From: Branchinecta lynchi
Taxonomy: Eukaryota; Arthropoda; Branchiopoda; Anostraca; Branchinectidae
Assembly: GCA_023053575.1 (NCBI GenBank)
Contig: JAKZAP010000001.1
Span: 30,584,533-30,648,532, forward strand
DNA: 64,000 nucleotides
Direction: 5' to 3'
Positions 1-10,282 of this stretch are shown one piece after another. The translations under genes were made by a program, and so were the position numbers. The notes beneath the pieces are model-generated. The model was not told the DNA's origin. It ran no database searches and saw only the letters and a list, made by a program, of their open reading frames with translations. Numbering within the stretch: the first letter of the stretch is position 1; each line of letters begins with the position of its first letter.

Positions 1-454
1 TTAATACTACAGATGTTGAAACTCAATGGGTCATGACTTCAGTGAGTGTGCTTCAAATCCCGGTTTGCATTGTATGGTTCTCCCGAGAGACATAAAAAGG
101 AATGTCACAAGGGATTTCAATCTTCATACGTATGGTCATGGTGTAACAAAAGCGATTATGAATGACCATCGTCAAGTTCGCTTTTTGTTTTTCGCATCGC
201 TAATATTTACTAATCAGACGCCAGCGTCTACTCAAACAAAATCAACGCTGTTTCCTTCCCGTGTGAACAGGCCAGAACATCCGCCTCACTAGTGGCTACG
301 TTGTTTTCTTCGTAAATGACTTCAAGTGTGTAACGGCGGAGAGTCGGAGACCAACGAGTATACACGGGCGACCAAGAAATGGGTCCACCTCCGCTCATTG
401 TTGTCGGAACATGTTTAGTCGGTGCATGGACGAGAGACCATTGTTCTTACTCGT
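1..454. other. no recognised gene or repeat
   Basis: Unique-looking sequence with short chance frames only. If the UNC-93-like gene extends leftward this would be intron, but no exon with good splice signals was seen. Confidence 0.4.
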
Positions 455-578
455 TATTTGTTCTTGCTATTAGTTACTATTTCGAGAAGGTTGGAACGGT
501 CAGCGTAGTAACTTTTGGTGAGGTTGGAACGGAAATAGTAACTAATAGTTACTATTTGTAGAAGGGTGGAACACGCTC
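455..578 (-). mobile_element. MITE fragment, same family as 27999-28291
   Basis: The reverse complement matches the first part of the element at 27999-28291. It has the terminal motif GAGCGTGTTCCACCCTTCT, then alternating AGTTACTAT / AGTAACTA blocks and the phrase CTGACCGTTCCAACCTT. Only one terminus (at 578) is evident, so this looks like a truncated copy on the minus strand. Confidence 0.6.
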
Positions 579-1389
579 TATGAGACAATGGAAATTTGCA
601 GATTAGTCCTCTTGGGGGAATAAGACGAATTGTTGAATTATTGATTAGATTAGATTATTTTATGGCTAAATTACATAATAACCAATCATGATAGGTAACT
701 GCCTATGAGACGACATAAATGCACTGGTACTAGGCGGTTACCACAAATTACTTCAACTTAACTGAAACAATAACTTAATTTCATTTCAACACTAATTCAT
801 CAATTTCTTTTTCCATATAAAATTATATTCTTTAGAACGATATTCGTTTTAAAATAATAATAATATAAAGCAACAGAAAATGCTTTCGCCTCTAAATAAC
901 TCTGAGAAATTTGGAGTAATCGTACAGTCGTAATCGCTACTGTAGTAATCGTCGTTATTCTATAGTAATCGTTATGCTACTATTTAATAGGCTACATTTT
1001 AGATACGAAATACTATTTTGATGTTGCGACTCCAAGGGAATGAATTGACGAGGGTTTGGATGGAAATGAAGCCCGAAACTAGAAATTCAAATATAGCTTA
1101 GTTTTATCTCATCACTAGTCCTATTTCATCTTAGAAATATCTCATAACTGAAAAACATGAGAGACAATTAAAAAATAATTTAGTCTCTTATATTTGGTCT
1201 AAATATTAAATATTTTTAGTTATTTTATAAATTTTAAAATTCTGAATTGTAGAATTTTGTTTCTTTTATTTTGAATCCTGTTCGGTTTCTGACGTATTAA
1301 GGAAAAAAAACCCTCTTATAAGAGGATCTCAAGACTGAAAACTCTTCTCCAGTGTCAAGGACCCTCTGTTGTTTTTCCCAGTTCTAACA
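579..1389. other. AT-rich stretch without genes
   Basis: AT-rich sequence with a short degenerate run of TAATCGT-like words at about 916-985. No exon or clear transposon ends were seen. It could be intron of the UNC-93-like gene. Confidence 0.4.
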
Positions 1390-1543
1390 CAGAGCAAAAT
1401 AACTCTAGAGACTAATGCGAAGACCTAGCCTTCCCATGCATCAAAAATGGTCCTCTGTCGCAGCGCCGCCCAGCTCGCTTCGCGAGAGAAGCTTCAGCAA
1501 ACTGTTCGTGTGTGCAGTGGCGGACTAGAGTTATTTTGCTCTG
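1390..1543. mobile_element. short family-D MITE derivative
   Basis: Flanked by inverted CAGAGCAAAATAACTCTAG at 1390 and CTAGAGTTATTTTGCTCTG at 1543. These are the terminal repeats of the hAT-like MITE family D, better preserved at 42347 and 20010. The interior is unrelated to full-length copies, and I see no matching target duplication, so it is probably a rearranged deletion derivative. Confidence 0.6.
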
Positions 1544-1574
1544 GATCAGAGCCAGTGCTCGTTGGTCAAGTTTC

Positions 1575-2097
1575 AGTGGGGATGTTCGTGTCCGCTAGCG
1601 GAGCTAGTGTCGCTGCGATTTGACTGTGTGTCACTTTTTCAAAGTTCGCGCATTGCTCTCTAAGCCGTATTCTCGCCGTTCCCCGAGGACTCCACTTGAG
1701 GAGTCCCCGCGTTTTCCTTTGTCCCGGGGACTCACTCCCCGTATTCTCGCGAGTCCCCACCGATGGGGAGTGCTCCGATTTTCATCACCATCATAAGAAA
1801 GGACTCCCTTTCAGATTCGGAGGGGAATCAATTTTTGCTGGCGTTGGTGCAATGTAAAATTAATTAAAAACAATCAGAATAAACAAAACCAAAAATAAAG
1901 TGGATCCAGACTAATTTCTTCAACTACATTTTTATTTTTAGAACAAAATCTAATTTCGAAGCATTCCCCATGTTCTCGTTGTTTTCCGGACGCGGAGTCC
2001 GCGTGGAGTGACTCCCTCTATTCTCGCCGTTCCCTTCAATTCCCCGAGGAGTCCTCGGGGAATGGCGAGAATACGCCTTAGAGTTAGTTTGCTCTGG
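1575..2097 (-). mobile_element. family-D MITE, minus strand, interrupted
   Basis: The reverse complement resembles the left half of family D: a tract with GTGACACA, ATAGCAGCGACACTAGC and GAACGTCC. The terminal TTTGCTCTG is at about 2097. A mariner-type MITE (1663-2078) lies inside its terminal repeat. Confidence 0.55.
1663..2078. mobile_element. Tc1/mariner-type MITE with TA target duplication
   Basis: The left end AGCCGTATTCTCGCCGTTCC and the reverse complement of the right end, AGGCGTATTCTCGCCATTCC, match over about 31 bp (through CCGAGGACTCC) with two differences. The flanks are TA at 1661-1662 and TA at 2079-2080. Removing the element rejoins a normal family-D terminus (CTCTCTAGAGTTA). 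The interior has several short palindromes of GGGGACTC type and no open transposase frame. Confidence 0.7.
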
Positions 2098-2216
2098 TCT
2101 AACATGAGCAGGAGCTCACTCCAAACTATTAAATAAATAAGGCAAAATGAGCAATAGCGGAACAGGGGTGAGACGGTCCAGTTCACGCCAGGTTCTGATC
2201 AGTCTTGACTTTCCAG

Positions 2217-2437
2217 CCTTCTACGGATACATCTTCCGGGGGCAAGAGGAGGCCGCATTCAGCAACTACAGACTCTGGGAGTCATTTGGATTCATTATCG
2301 CCTATGCCTACCAGAACTCAATTTGTGTATATGCTAAGCAATGGGTTCTTATCGGAATCCTGGTATCCGGGATGACCGGCTATTACGTCATTGAAGGAAT
2401 GGAGGCAAAGAAGCGAAAGTCTTCTAAAACGGTTTAA
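2217..2437 (+). CDS. UNC-93-like transmembrane protein, last coding exon
   Basis: The frame opens after the acceptor CTTGACTTTCCAG (AG at 2215-2216) with two bases completing a codon, presumably Ala, then 72 residues and TAA at 2435-2437. The peptide holds EEAAFSNYRLWESFGF, the conserved stretch after the last cytosolic loop in UNC-93/UNC93A proteins, which are major-facilitator-like polytopic membrane proteins linked to potassium-channel regulation or trafficking. Two hydrophobic segments (around SFGFIIAYAY and WVLIGILVSGM) fit the final membrane helices. A basic tail with KKRKSSK follows. Upstream exons, expected to encode about ten helices, were not found, so the gene enters from the left of the window or its nearer exons are unrecognised. 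It converges with ADA. Which UNC-93 paralogue this is cannot be told from one exon. Confidence 0.85.
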
Positions 2438-2609
2438 GAAGTCAGTGCCAATATCGTCCTACAGACAAAGTGGCGAGAGGCCGGTCTGATCGTCAGTCTG
2501 TGATCGATCAAGGAAGCCGGCTGACACTTATATGATATATGTATATATACTTTTAAGCCTCCTTTCCAGTTCGCAAGTTACAGTGCACTAGCATGTCCTG
2601 AGATATGTA

Positions 2610-2790
2610 TAGTAGACTCTATATGACCAAGTCCAAAATACGCCAGTGGACCTCGGGAAGAACGAGAAACGTCGCCCGAACGATGACTCAAATCCTGTGT
2701 CAGTCAATAAACAGCGGTCGTTGGGGACTGCTGTGGCGACGCTTCCGGCTCTTCCGCTAGGTACACTGCGATTCTTCATGAGTACTTACA
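2610..2790. repeat. dispersed repeat shared with about 40190-40350
   Basis: Both places share blocks including CTATATGAC, AAGTCCAAAA, GAAGAACGAGAAA, GGCTCTTCC and TAGGTACAC, in the same order. The AATAAA at 2706-2711 falls inside this repeat, so its use as the UNC-93-like polyadenylation signal is uncertain. Confidence 0.6.
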
Positions 2791-2794
2791 GTTA

Positions 2795-3271
2795 AGGAGG
2801 GTTTTCGCGAGCTGGAAAGCAAAGTCGGAATCACTTTCCAATGGTTTTCGCGCTACTTCGGAAAGTTTCCAACTTTCGAACCCGGTTTTCGCGCTTCTGA
2901 AACCGAAGCAGCGTTCCCAGAAAGTGATTCCACGAAGATAGTGGAAAGCTCCGCGGAAAGTTGAATGTTCGGCGGGAATTTCAAAGGTGTGGGAAAAAAA
3001 CAATGCAAGTATCACTAATAAATAAAGAAAAATGGCAAGCGTTATTAGGGTGGATTCGATGGAATATATGAGAATCAAAGAACCGTGAAGTGAACCATAT
3101 TTATTAGAAATAGTTATAATTTAACATTTTCACGGCGATGTCAGCTCCACGTGTTTTCGCGATCAGTCCAGCGGGAAAGTGGAAAGTTATTTAAGGAATC
3201 GCTTTTCCACAGTTTTTGCGATGTGCTTCGCTCGCCGGAAAGTGATTCCGTGATCTCGCGAAAACCCTCGT
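2795..3271. mobile_element. Harbinger-like MITE with TTA target duplication
   Basis: The ends AGGAGGGTTTTCGCGAG and CTCGCGAAAACCCTCGT are inverted repeats with one mismatch in 17. TTA flanks both sides (2792-2794 and 3272-3274), as in PIF/Harbinger insertions. The two arms carry inverted GGAAAGTGATTCC-type blocks around an AT-rich centre. No transposase frame is present. Confidence 0.7.
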
Positions 3272-3301
3272 TTAGAGTATTAAGAAATAAATATGTATGC
3301 C

Positions 3302-3961
3302 GTACTGTCAGAAGTTTCATAACAGATAACACGATGCGCGCTTTCAAAAGATAATGCGTCACAGACAACACTTCGGATGTTTTCTGGTGTGTTTCAAAAT
3401 GTCATGGATAGTTACCATCAGCAAGAACCGAAAAACCGCCAAAAAGTATCTGCTGAGTTTCCCGACATCATGACGATAAGGAATAAAGTGAGTAGATACT
3501 TTTTTGGCTCTTCCTAACAAAGCTTGTTATGCATAAGATTTCATGCATAACATTTTCAAACACAACAGATAACATCCGAAGATCCTTTATTTGAATTTGT
3601 TTGTCGTTTCAGTCAGCATCGTTCTTTCTGGTTTTAAGTTACATATCGTTGTATGTTTTGTTGGTTCCGCATCACTTTTCTGTTGGTATTGTGTTGGATT
3701 TTATGATTTAGATTGCTTGTTTTTCGCTGAGGACGGTTTGCCGGAAGTGCAACCGAAATATCCGAATTTGTATTTATCCCTCGCACATCATCCTGGAGGG
3801 ATGATTAGCTGATCAATAAAAAAAAACCCGAAAATCACGGTTTTCTATTTCTTTCGAAGTGAATGAATGAATGAATGAATGAACGAAGTGTTATCTGTTC
3901 GCACTATCTGTTGAAACAGCGCATCCTCGTGCTATCTGTTACGAAACTTCTGACAGTGCGC
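3302..3961. mobile_element. inverted-repeat element with AACAGATAAC motifs
   Basis: The left arm at about 3302-3339 (CTGTCAGAAGTTTC, then AACAGATAACACGATGCGC) recurs inverted at about 3920-3959 with a few differences. Further AACAGATAAC / CTATCTGTT copies lie at about 3325, 3568 and 3903. The interior at 3590-3860 is a separate repeat shared with 49430-49720. A GAATGAATGA microsatellite lies near 3865. Confidence 0.55.
3590..3860 (+). repeat. dispersed repeat, inverted copy at 49430-49720
   Basis: Blocks such as GACGGTTTGCCGGAAGTG, AATATCCGAATTTG, TATCCCTCGCACAT and AAAATCACGG occur here and, reverse-complemented, at 49430-49720. The open frame at 3591-3812 matches a diverged frame in the other copy (shared VGSASL and FYDL). 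It may be a retroelement remnant; the class is unresolved. Confidence 0.5.
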
Positions 3962-4654
3962 GGTTTTCCGTTAAAAACACTGTTCGGCGAAACGAAATAC
4001 GTTTGAAATGAGCTGGAGTCTCTGCATTGCCAGTACTTTGATAGCATAATGTTGCGCATCCATATGTTAACTGCTATTAAAGATAGTCAGAAGATCTACG
4101 TACCGACTAAAATAAAGTGTTATGTTTTGGGAAGCGTAAAACTTGAACTAATTTTATACGTTATTTCTTGCGAAAATTTAACAGAAGGATATTGGATATT
4201 ATCGAAACATCCGACAGTTTCGCTCACGAATCAGTCAACCAGATTTAGTCAAATCAGATATAACCAGTATAACATGCATGCAATGCAAGCACCTGCATTA
4301 CTATTTTCAGCGAAAACGGATCTTTATTTTTATAGCGACATGTTTCGTATCGTTAATAAATACTTCGTGTATATCAAGCCTATCGTATACAGTCTAACCT
4401 GTTGCAAGTCTATCATGTTGTAAGTTCCAGGAACGACGGGTGTTTCCTGCCGAGGGGTTACCCACTCCCCGGCACCTGCTGTACACCTTTTCCCGGCACC
4501 GACCGAAATCAGAGGTACCGTCCAAAAATTGGGTGATTTTGCGTCTAAACATGCTGATGCAAGGTGTCGTCACTCTTGTCAACCATTTGCACCTCCAAGA
4601 TTACTGGTTCTTATCCCACCCCTTTCCCCACCGTGAACAGAAACTTGACTATCC
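3962..4654. other. no recognised feature
   Basis: There is a modest open frame at 4049-4423 (+) with no recognisable domain, and an overlapping pair of frames near 4400-4770. I find no splice-consistent exon or repeat boundary. Confidence 0.35.
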
Positions 4655-5105
4655 TCAAACGTCATTGGTCGACAGTAATAGCTTTGCTATTAGTTGCGTT
4701 TTTGCAGATACCATAGTATCTGTTACCACGGTAACTGGGTCTCGTTTTTGCAGTTGCCGCGGTATCTGATCTGTGGTTGCTCTGCAAAAACGATAATTGC
4801 CGAAATTGCGCTTTTCAAAGACACCCCAAAGGAAAAACTGATATCCACTCACACCACTAAGTGCCAAACTTCTTTCCGACCTATTTGACAAAACGGCCTA
4901 GGCTCTGTTGTTGGTGAGATGTCTTTTTCAGATACCACGGCCTGACCGCGTGGTATCTGAATATCAGATGCCACGATGACTGACCAGGTACTACGATAAC
5001 TGCAAAAACGCCTTTTGACCATGGTATCAGATACCACGGTAACTGCGAAAACTACTTTAGACCGTGGTTCCAGATACCATGGTATCTGCAAAAACGCACC
5101 TACTA
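4655..5105. repeat. palindrome-cluster repeat (family P), uninterrupted copy
   Basis: Contains many variants of the palindrome CAGATACCATGGTATCTG and of TACCACGGTAACTG, separated by GCAAAAACG. The reverse complement of 4780-4935 aligns with 40500-40584 plus 42208-42290. This copy is therefore the empty site for the hAT element at 40585-42207. Confidence 0.7.
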
Positions 5106-5339
5106 TAAGGTTGGTTGAGCAAATAAAAGTTACATTTTATATCTCTTATCGGAGATTACCCAGTGTGTTAACTTGACGCCTTGGTTGGCAGTTTTCTCTC
5201 GCTTATTGGTTTGTTATCGCGTTCTTTTACAGAAAATTCCTGACATTTCTCAGAAATGCATTCCTTAAGATAACCGACTTAGTCATAATCCACGATCGTT
5301 TACTTTTATGTCTTGTTATGTGACTGGCGTAGTTCTGGA
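5106..5339. other. spacer without recognised feature
   Basis: Short AT-biased spacer between the P cluster and the next MITE. Nothing was recognised. Confidence 0.3.
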
Positions 5340-5718
5340 TAATGTTAAGCGATATTCGATATCGATAACGGTAGGCCTATATCGGACCAAATATCGATAT
5401 GGGATATCGAAATGTAAATATCCATATCGAAAACGATATTTTTTCATTAGTAATTGTTGTAAACAATCCAACATAACCCACAGCTTTATGTCCAAAACTG
5501 GTGCAATAATGTTTTCTGTAATTCAGTTCTTATTTGTTCGGTTTTTGAGATGATGCAAGATTCTATTTAACGACAATTTTGTTCTTAAATTTTGGCGAAA
5601 CGAGACGTATCCTATAGCGATTCATAACGAAACATGGTAAAGAAATATCGATATCGATTATCAAAAGTGAAAATATCAGTATATCGACAAATCCAGATAT
5701 CGCCTAACACTACTTAAT
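5340..5718. mobile_element. MITE rich in ATCGATAT palindromes
   Basis: The left end near 5342 reads TGTTAAGCGATATTCGATAT. The right end near 5711 reads, inverted, TGTTAGGCGATATCTGGAT. The arms carry at least six ATATCGATAT-type words. The TGTTAGGCGATAT terminus resembles some hAT-group ends. I could not define a target duplication. Confidence 0.55.
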
Positions 5719-5819
5719 TTTTAATTAATTTTAAAATAAATGTGGCACAACGTTTCATGCGCGAACAAATTAATACCTACAACTAAAACATATATACAAT
5801 TCTGGAGCTATTGCGGGCG

Positions 5820-6240
5820 TTGTTTTATCGGTTCTATTTACTCGAGTGATGGCGTCACTCTACTCCATGTTTCCCCAATTTTGTTTGGTTTGTCGGTTCT
5901 CTTTGCTCAATGACCTGTCGTACGCATATTACAGTCGCTCTATGCCCCTAACAGTTCCATCCATTCTCATTCCGAGACTTCCAACTTCCGACGCCATTTC
6001 TGTTCAGCCTAACCAACGGTTTTTGGATCCGCCATTCTGACTCATTTTGAAGCGGACCGGACTCCTACTTATTGCTTCTGACATGACCATTGGTCGGAGG
6101 GACCGGTTCTGTAATTTTCTATGTGGGACGGATCCAGTTTTCCAACCTAATTGCGGATTGACACTTAAAGTATGTTTCTTTTCACCTGTTATACTGCACT
6201 TATGCCCTATGGCAGTACGTAATAAATGCATTCATTCATT
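5820..6240 (+). repeat. probable LINE 3-prime end
   Basis: Short frames are followed by a tail GCACTTATGCCCTATGGCAG, then AATAAATG and a CATTCATTCATT microsatellite ending near 6240. Other LINE tails in this window (13490-13565, and reversed at 20355 and 31620) have the same layout of a short GGCC/GCCC phrase, AATAAA-like word and 4-bp microsatellite. The family is not certain. Confidence 0.4.
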
Positions 6241-6889
6241 CAGTTTACTCCGTGCAAATATTCTTCACACGTGGCTAAAACAGCCGATAGGTCTGAAGTT
6301 TTCTTAACTTCACAGTTTCAAAAGTGTAAGGTAGCCTACGAACTGTATCTACTGCTACTTCCGCTTTAAGCGGGTTTTTTTTTCAAGGTAAATTCCTATT
6401 CTGGCTGGACCCCCTGGAGATTAAATAAAAACAAGTAAAATCCGGCTTTAGTATTTTTGTTTTGCATTATTAAAGATCCGTATAAATGAATTAATAGTTA
6501 ATATTCAATTGACCGTAAAAAATACACGTAGGCAACTTAGTGATAAACAATACACTTTACATCTCTCCAAAGTGTTTCTTTATTTGGCTAAAGCACTCTT
6601 CAAAATTTGGCATATCTTGATTATTTTTGCTTTATTTCTCGTATCTAGGACATCATGGAGTGAGATATCATGTCCATTAAGAAAATGTCCCCTAAAGATA
6701 GTAAGGGTTGCTCGAATTCATCCAGATATTTCCCCCTCCCTCTGTATCAGGGCAAAGAGGGTAGTGATGTTTGCTTTCCAAATTACCTACGAACGAGCAG
6801 GTCGGTGGAGGCCTTGTTCCAGTAGTACCTTCCCGACCCTACCGTCTATAAATACAAGGAATTTCTTCGTCCTAACTTCAAGTGTAGTC
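6241..6889. other. no recognised feature
   Basis: The frame at 6509-6934 (+) has no recognisable domain and runs into a repeat. No splice-consistent exon was seen. Confidence 0.35.
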
Positions 6890-7065
6890 AAGTTACGAAC
6901 ATATTTGAAAGTGCAAAACGGATACGTCAGCTGAATTTTATTAGAGCTATATTAAGGCCTTTCTTGGCAAGGGTCCTCTCCAAGCTCAAAACCGCTCAAG
7001 TTGGAGAACTTGTGGGAAAAACACTATCCAATATGATTCGCAGTCAGCTTGGGCTGAAGGAATAG
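6890..7065 (-). repeat. Penelope-like / stem-loop repeat, copy 1
   Basis: Its reverse complement carries GAGGACCCTTGCCAAGAAAG, then TAATATAGCTCTAATAAAAT, CAGCTGACGTATCCG and a CTTTCAAATATG tail. At 7030 the forward phrase ATATGATTCGCAGTCAGC follows, so sense and antisense pieces are fused. It belongs to the family at 18815, 21336, 45300 and 48440. Confidence 0.6.
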
Positions 7066-7170
7066 TTAAGTTACGAACATTGGTCACTGGGCAACGTGGT
7101 CCCAAATGACCCTGAACCGAGTGGTTGTCGGGCCCCGAAAAGGCGCAACTAGACCCTAATGACAACACAT
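7066..7170 (+). repeat. repeat related to the array at 60930-61470
   Basis: Shares CACTGGGCAA, TGACCCTGAACCG-like and CCCGAAAAGG.GCAACTAGA blocks with the roughly 230-280 bp tandem units inside the hAT-type element at 60203-63672. Confidence 0.5.
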
Positions 7171-8019
7171 ATGTCAAGTTTCCACTTCTTACCTATTACG
7201 GTGCGCGAGGTGTGAACTCCACAAACAACGGTGAAAACCGAAGACGGAAAGCGGCCACATCGGCCGCACTAGTGGATTGTTCACAAACGAACACTACACT
7301 ATAAACTAGTCGAGCGGAGACAGGCCTTTTCAGAAGTCTCTAACGCTTATTCAAAACGGAAAGTTACGTGTTTATACTGTTCTGGCATGATTTATGACGT
7401 GTCCATATGAAGAACACGAAGTGTGGACCAAGGTCCCCCAACAAACCACATAGCTACACAACTTGCTGGTCCTTTTCCATCGTTCCAGACAGGAAAGACG
7501 AAACAGTCTCAACTTTTTCGTATGGAAGATATGACGGGGTTGCCAGTCCTATTAGGACTGGAAGGAGTTCCTAATATTCTGGCAGGAATTCCACCGCGAC
7601 TGGTAAGCCTGCTCAGGCGATGAACTTCTTCGCCAAAGTTTGCAAAGTCTTTTCGAAATTATCACAGCAAAAACCGACTAATGCTACCAACAGACGAACA
7701 GGTTTTCCGGTCCAGTTTTCTGCACTTTCACAACGATGTTGAAAAAGTAGCAACTTTTCAGTATGATATTTATGATGCTGTCGAATCTCCTGGTAGGAAT
7801 TCAGTCTGCGAGCAGTGTTGCCAAGTGTGATACTTTTTCTCTGAAAGTGACACGTTTTTTTAATGAATGACATTTTTAGGTGAGAAAAGCACTTTTTCAT
7901 TTACTTTACTAAAGTGAAGGATTACTACCCCCAAAACACTGCCAAAACATGTACTTTACTTTGATTTTGTACACAAAAACAGTTTGGAGCCTTAAAGCCT
8001 TAACTCGACAAATCTTTGA
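7171..8019. other. no recognised gene
   Basis: Short chance frames. A minus-strand frame at 7613-7900 shows no domain. Confidence 0.35.
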
Positions 8020-8120
8020 ATGTATTGTATTATGATTGTAATCCGTTGTAATGTTGACAATCCGAGGCTAGCTGTATGCTATTGTGAAGAATTAAAACGA
8101 TTTGATTTGATAAATAAAGC
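8020..8120 (+). repeat. possible LINE-type tail
   Basis: TGTATTGTATTATGATTGTA, then CCGAGGCTAGCTGTATGC, GAATTAAAACG and a TTTGATTTGATAAATAAAG tail. It has the layout of LINE 3-prime ends but no coding part was recognised. Confidence 0.3.
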
Positions 8121-9007
8121 TCATTTCCGATTACACTTAGTTTCAAAACAGTGATGTAACAGTTAAGAAATGTTTTGAAACATGTTGTTACAAATTCAGT
8201 TATTACTGATTTGTCGCATTTTGCGCGTTGTGCAGCGGAACGCATATACAAAACTCAAGGTGTCAAAAAGCACCTTTTTGTCAGCAATTGTGACACTTTT
8301 ATGAGTCGAGCTCTTGGCAACCCTGTCTGCGAGCAGCCGACTATGATTGTCTGTTCGCAGCATAAGGCAATAAACACCAAGCCAATACCAATCCATTGTT
8401 TCGTTCCCAAACTTTTCCCCTTTTGGCTTTGCAATAAAATCGCATCATATATAGCACGACGTGGAAAAGTGCGAAAGTGTATGGTTTTGTATTTATTCAC
8501 TATAAGGACAGAGTGGCAGGAACTAGCATTAAGTTGCACTGACTTCCCCTACGTATGTAGCTAGGAGCTAATTCCGTAGTAAGATTTTACCTTTTCTAGA
8601 ACTTCCTTTTTTTCTTCTTCATCAGCAAAAGAGTGAAGTGCAGCTCGAATGTTCTAGAAAAAGAGTCCTCAGTTAATCGTGTGTATTTTTCTGCTATCGG
8701 TATGGGTTGGATGGTTGGTACGGCCGCTAATGACGCGTGTGGCCCACGTTCTGCTGTTCATAGTTATTCCGGTATATGGTGTGGTTTGTCATCTCGATTG
8801 GGACATTTTAAGTGGATAGTTTGAAAGTCTTTTGATTTTCTAGTGTATATTGTGCCACCTCCTAGAACAAGTTTTACTTCTTGGAGTGGCCGCTCAACGT
8901 AAACAATTATTTAGCTATTTATTAATTTTTAGAATTTATTTTTAGAACTTTCAACATTATTTCTAAGCTATATTCTTTCTCCTATTCGGGGAGGATGAGC
9001 AGCGAAG
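8121..9007. other. no recognised gene
   Basis: Several overlapping short frames (8175-8564 on plus, 8255-8539 on minus) without domains. Confidence 0.35.
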
Positions 9008-9575
9008 TTCACAAGACCAAAGGTTTTGATGGGATCTCAAACGGGAATATTTACAGACACTGAAATCATTTTGTTTGTTTATGGGAAAATTTAAATATAA
9101 TTTTGATTTAGTGTAAAGTTTTAAAGTTGTGAGGTTGGTGTTTTTTTTTTTATTGTAAAAGAACTCGAGTATTCTTTTCGTTTGTTGATGTAGGTCTTTT
9201 TGCCACCACTGTAGACGTGACCTCTGGCGGAAGGGCACCTCTCGGCGTGGGTTGTGCTCTTATGTTTTGTTTTTTGTTCGGTTAGTGTGTCTTTGACTCG
9301 TTTTCATGTTCCAATAATCATTTTGAATGCTTTTCATTTCTTTTGTAAAAAGTAAAGATGAAAATATTAAGGTAAATGTTAAGTTATGAATAGAATTGTA
9401 AAGAAGATAATACAATTGTGTCACTGAGTGGAGGAGGAGGAAAAAAAAAGAAAAGGGGAATATTTCATTGAAATTCTCTTCAAAGGTTTGATGGGATCTC
9501 AAAGGGGAATATATATTGAAATTCTCATTGGGTCTTGTAGATTTCCGGTCTTCGCCCCCCCTCCCCCCCTCCATT
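9008..9575 (+). repeat. two family-A 5-prime fragments
   Basis: ACAAGACCAAAGGTTTTGAT at about 9012 and AAGGTTTGATGGGATCTCAA at about 9483 are family-A starts. The second continues into GGGTCTTGTAGATTTCCGG. The stretch between them is T-rich and purine-rich low-complexity DNA. Confidence 0.6.
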
Positions 9576-10114
9576 CAGCTTGTGATCTATCCCCAACCAA
9601 TCACGTGATCATATCAAGAACAAATAATCTGATAGAACTTCTGTCTTTAGTCCCATGCAGCGACTATGAACACCCCGACAAAACTACTCATCTTCGTCTT
9701 CGCCGTTGCTTATCGCAAAAAAAAATAGTTTAGGAGGCTGGCAGGAAGCGTACTCCGCGCGCTACTAACTACTCAGCTACTAACCTCCGCTCATTCGTAG
9801 CGGACAGGGTATGGGGAAATATTCGACTCCACATAGTCATATTACAGGGACAGGGAGACGGAGTGTAATGGAGCCTTTCTACTGTAATGGACCCTTAATA
9901 ACGACTATTAAGGGCCCTTAAGCTCTTAACCCACTGTTACTAATCTGCTATGCAACGCTACCCTGTACATGGTCCCCGAGCGGTGTGGACCATGCTTAAC
10001 GGTACAAATTAACGTGCCAGCAACAACTTTTTCTTTCTCTCTAAACCAGAGGTCTACCTCGTTAATCAGTTATAGAAAACATAGATGAGTATTTACACTT
10101 AAGAAATAAAGGTA
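9576..10114. other. region downstream of ADA stop
   Basis: Expected to include the ADA 3-prime UTR (minus strand). No canonical AATAAA was recognised on the minus strand near the stop, so the transcript end is undefined. Confidence 0.35.
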
Positions 10115-10282
10115 TCAAAAGATATGTGTATATACCAGTGCACTTAAATTTTCATGTTCTATGACAACGACCTTTCGGCTTTCACAGCTCCAACTCAAAA
10201 CGAACTGACTGAATTTTTCCATCCACTCCCCATCAAAACTCGAATGACTGAAATTAGTCATCGCCAAGAACCTGAATATTTC
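10115..10282 (-). CDS. ADA: ADA last exon and stop
   Basis: After a 220-bp intron and acceptor CTTTTCACTTAATCTGCCAG, phase 0 reads EIFRFLAMTNFSHSSFDGEW, then MEKFSQFVLSWSC and about 25 further residues to TGA (10115-10117). EIFRFLAMTNFSHSSF aligns with the family's INAAKSSFLPEDEK helix. The remaining tail resembles nothing I know and is longer than the human terminus, so an extra intron or alternative end is possible. Confidence 0.78.
   Translation of the reverse strand, partial: EIFRFLAMTNFSHSSFDGEWMEKFSQFVLSWSCESRKVVVIEHENLSALVYTHIF

Noticed and set aside
2706..2711. AATAAA as polyadenylation signal of the UNC-93-like gene
   Set aside because: It lies within a dispersed repeat also found at 40190-40350, so it cannot be assigned without transcript data.
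9721..9790. Candidate last ADA exon on the minus strand (RFLPAS / SSARSTLPASLL)
   Set aside because: No good acceptor in phase 0. The exon at 10115-10282 joins in phase and matches the family better.
10140..10245. Acceptor CTAATTTCAG inside the last ADA exon
   Set aside because: Using it gives the wrong phase and an immediate stop; the upstream acceptor CTGCCAG keeps the frame.
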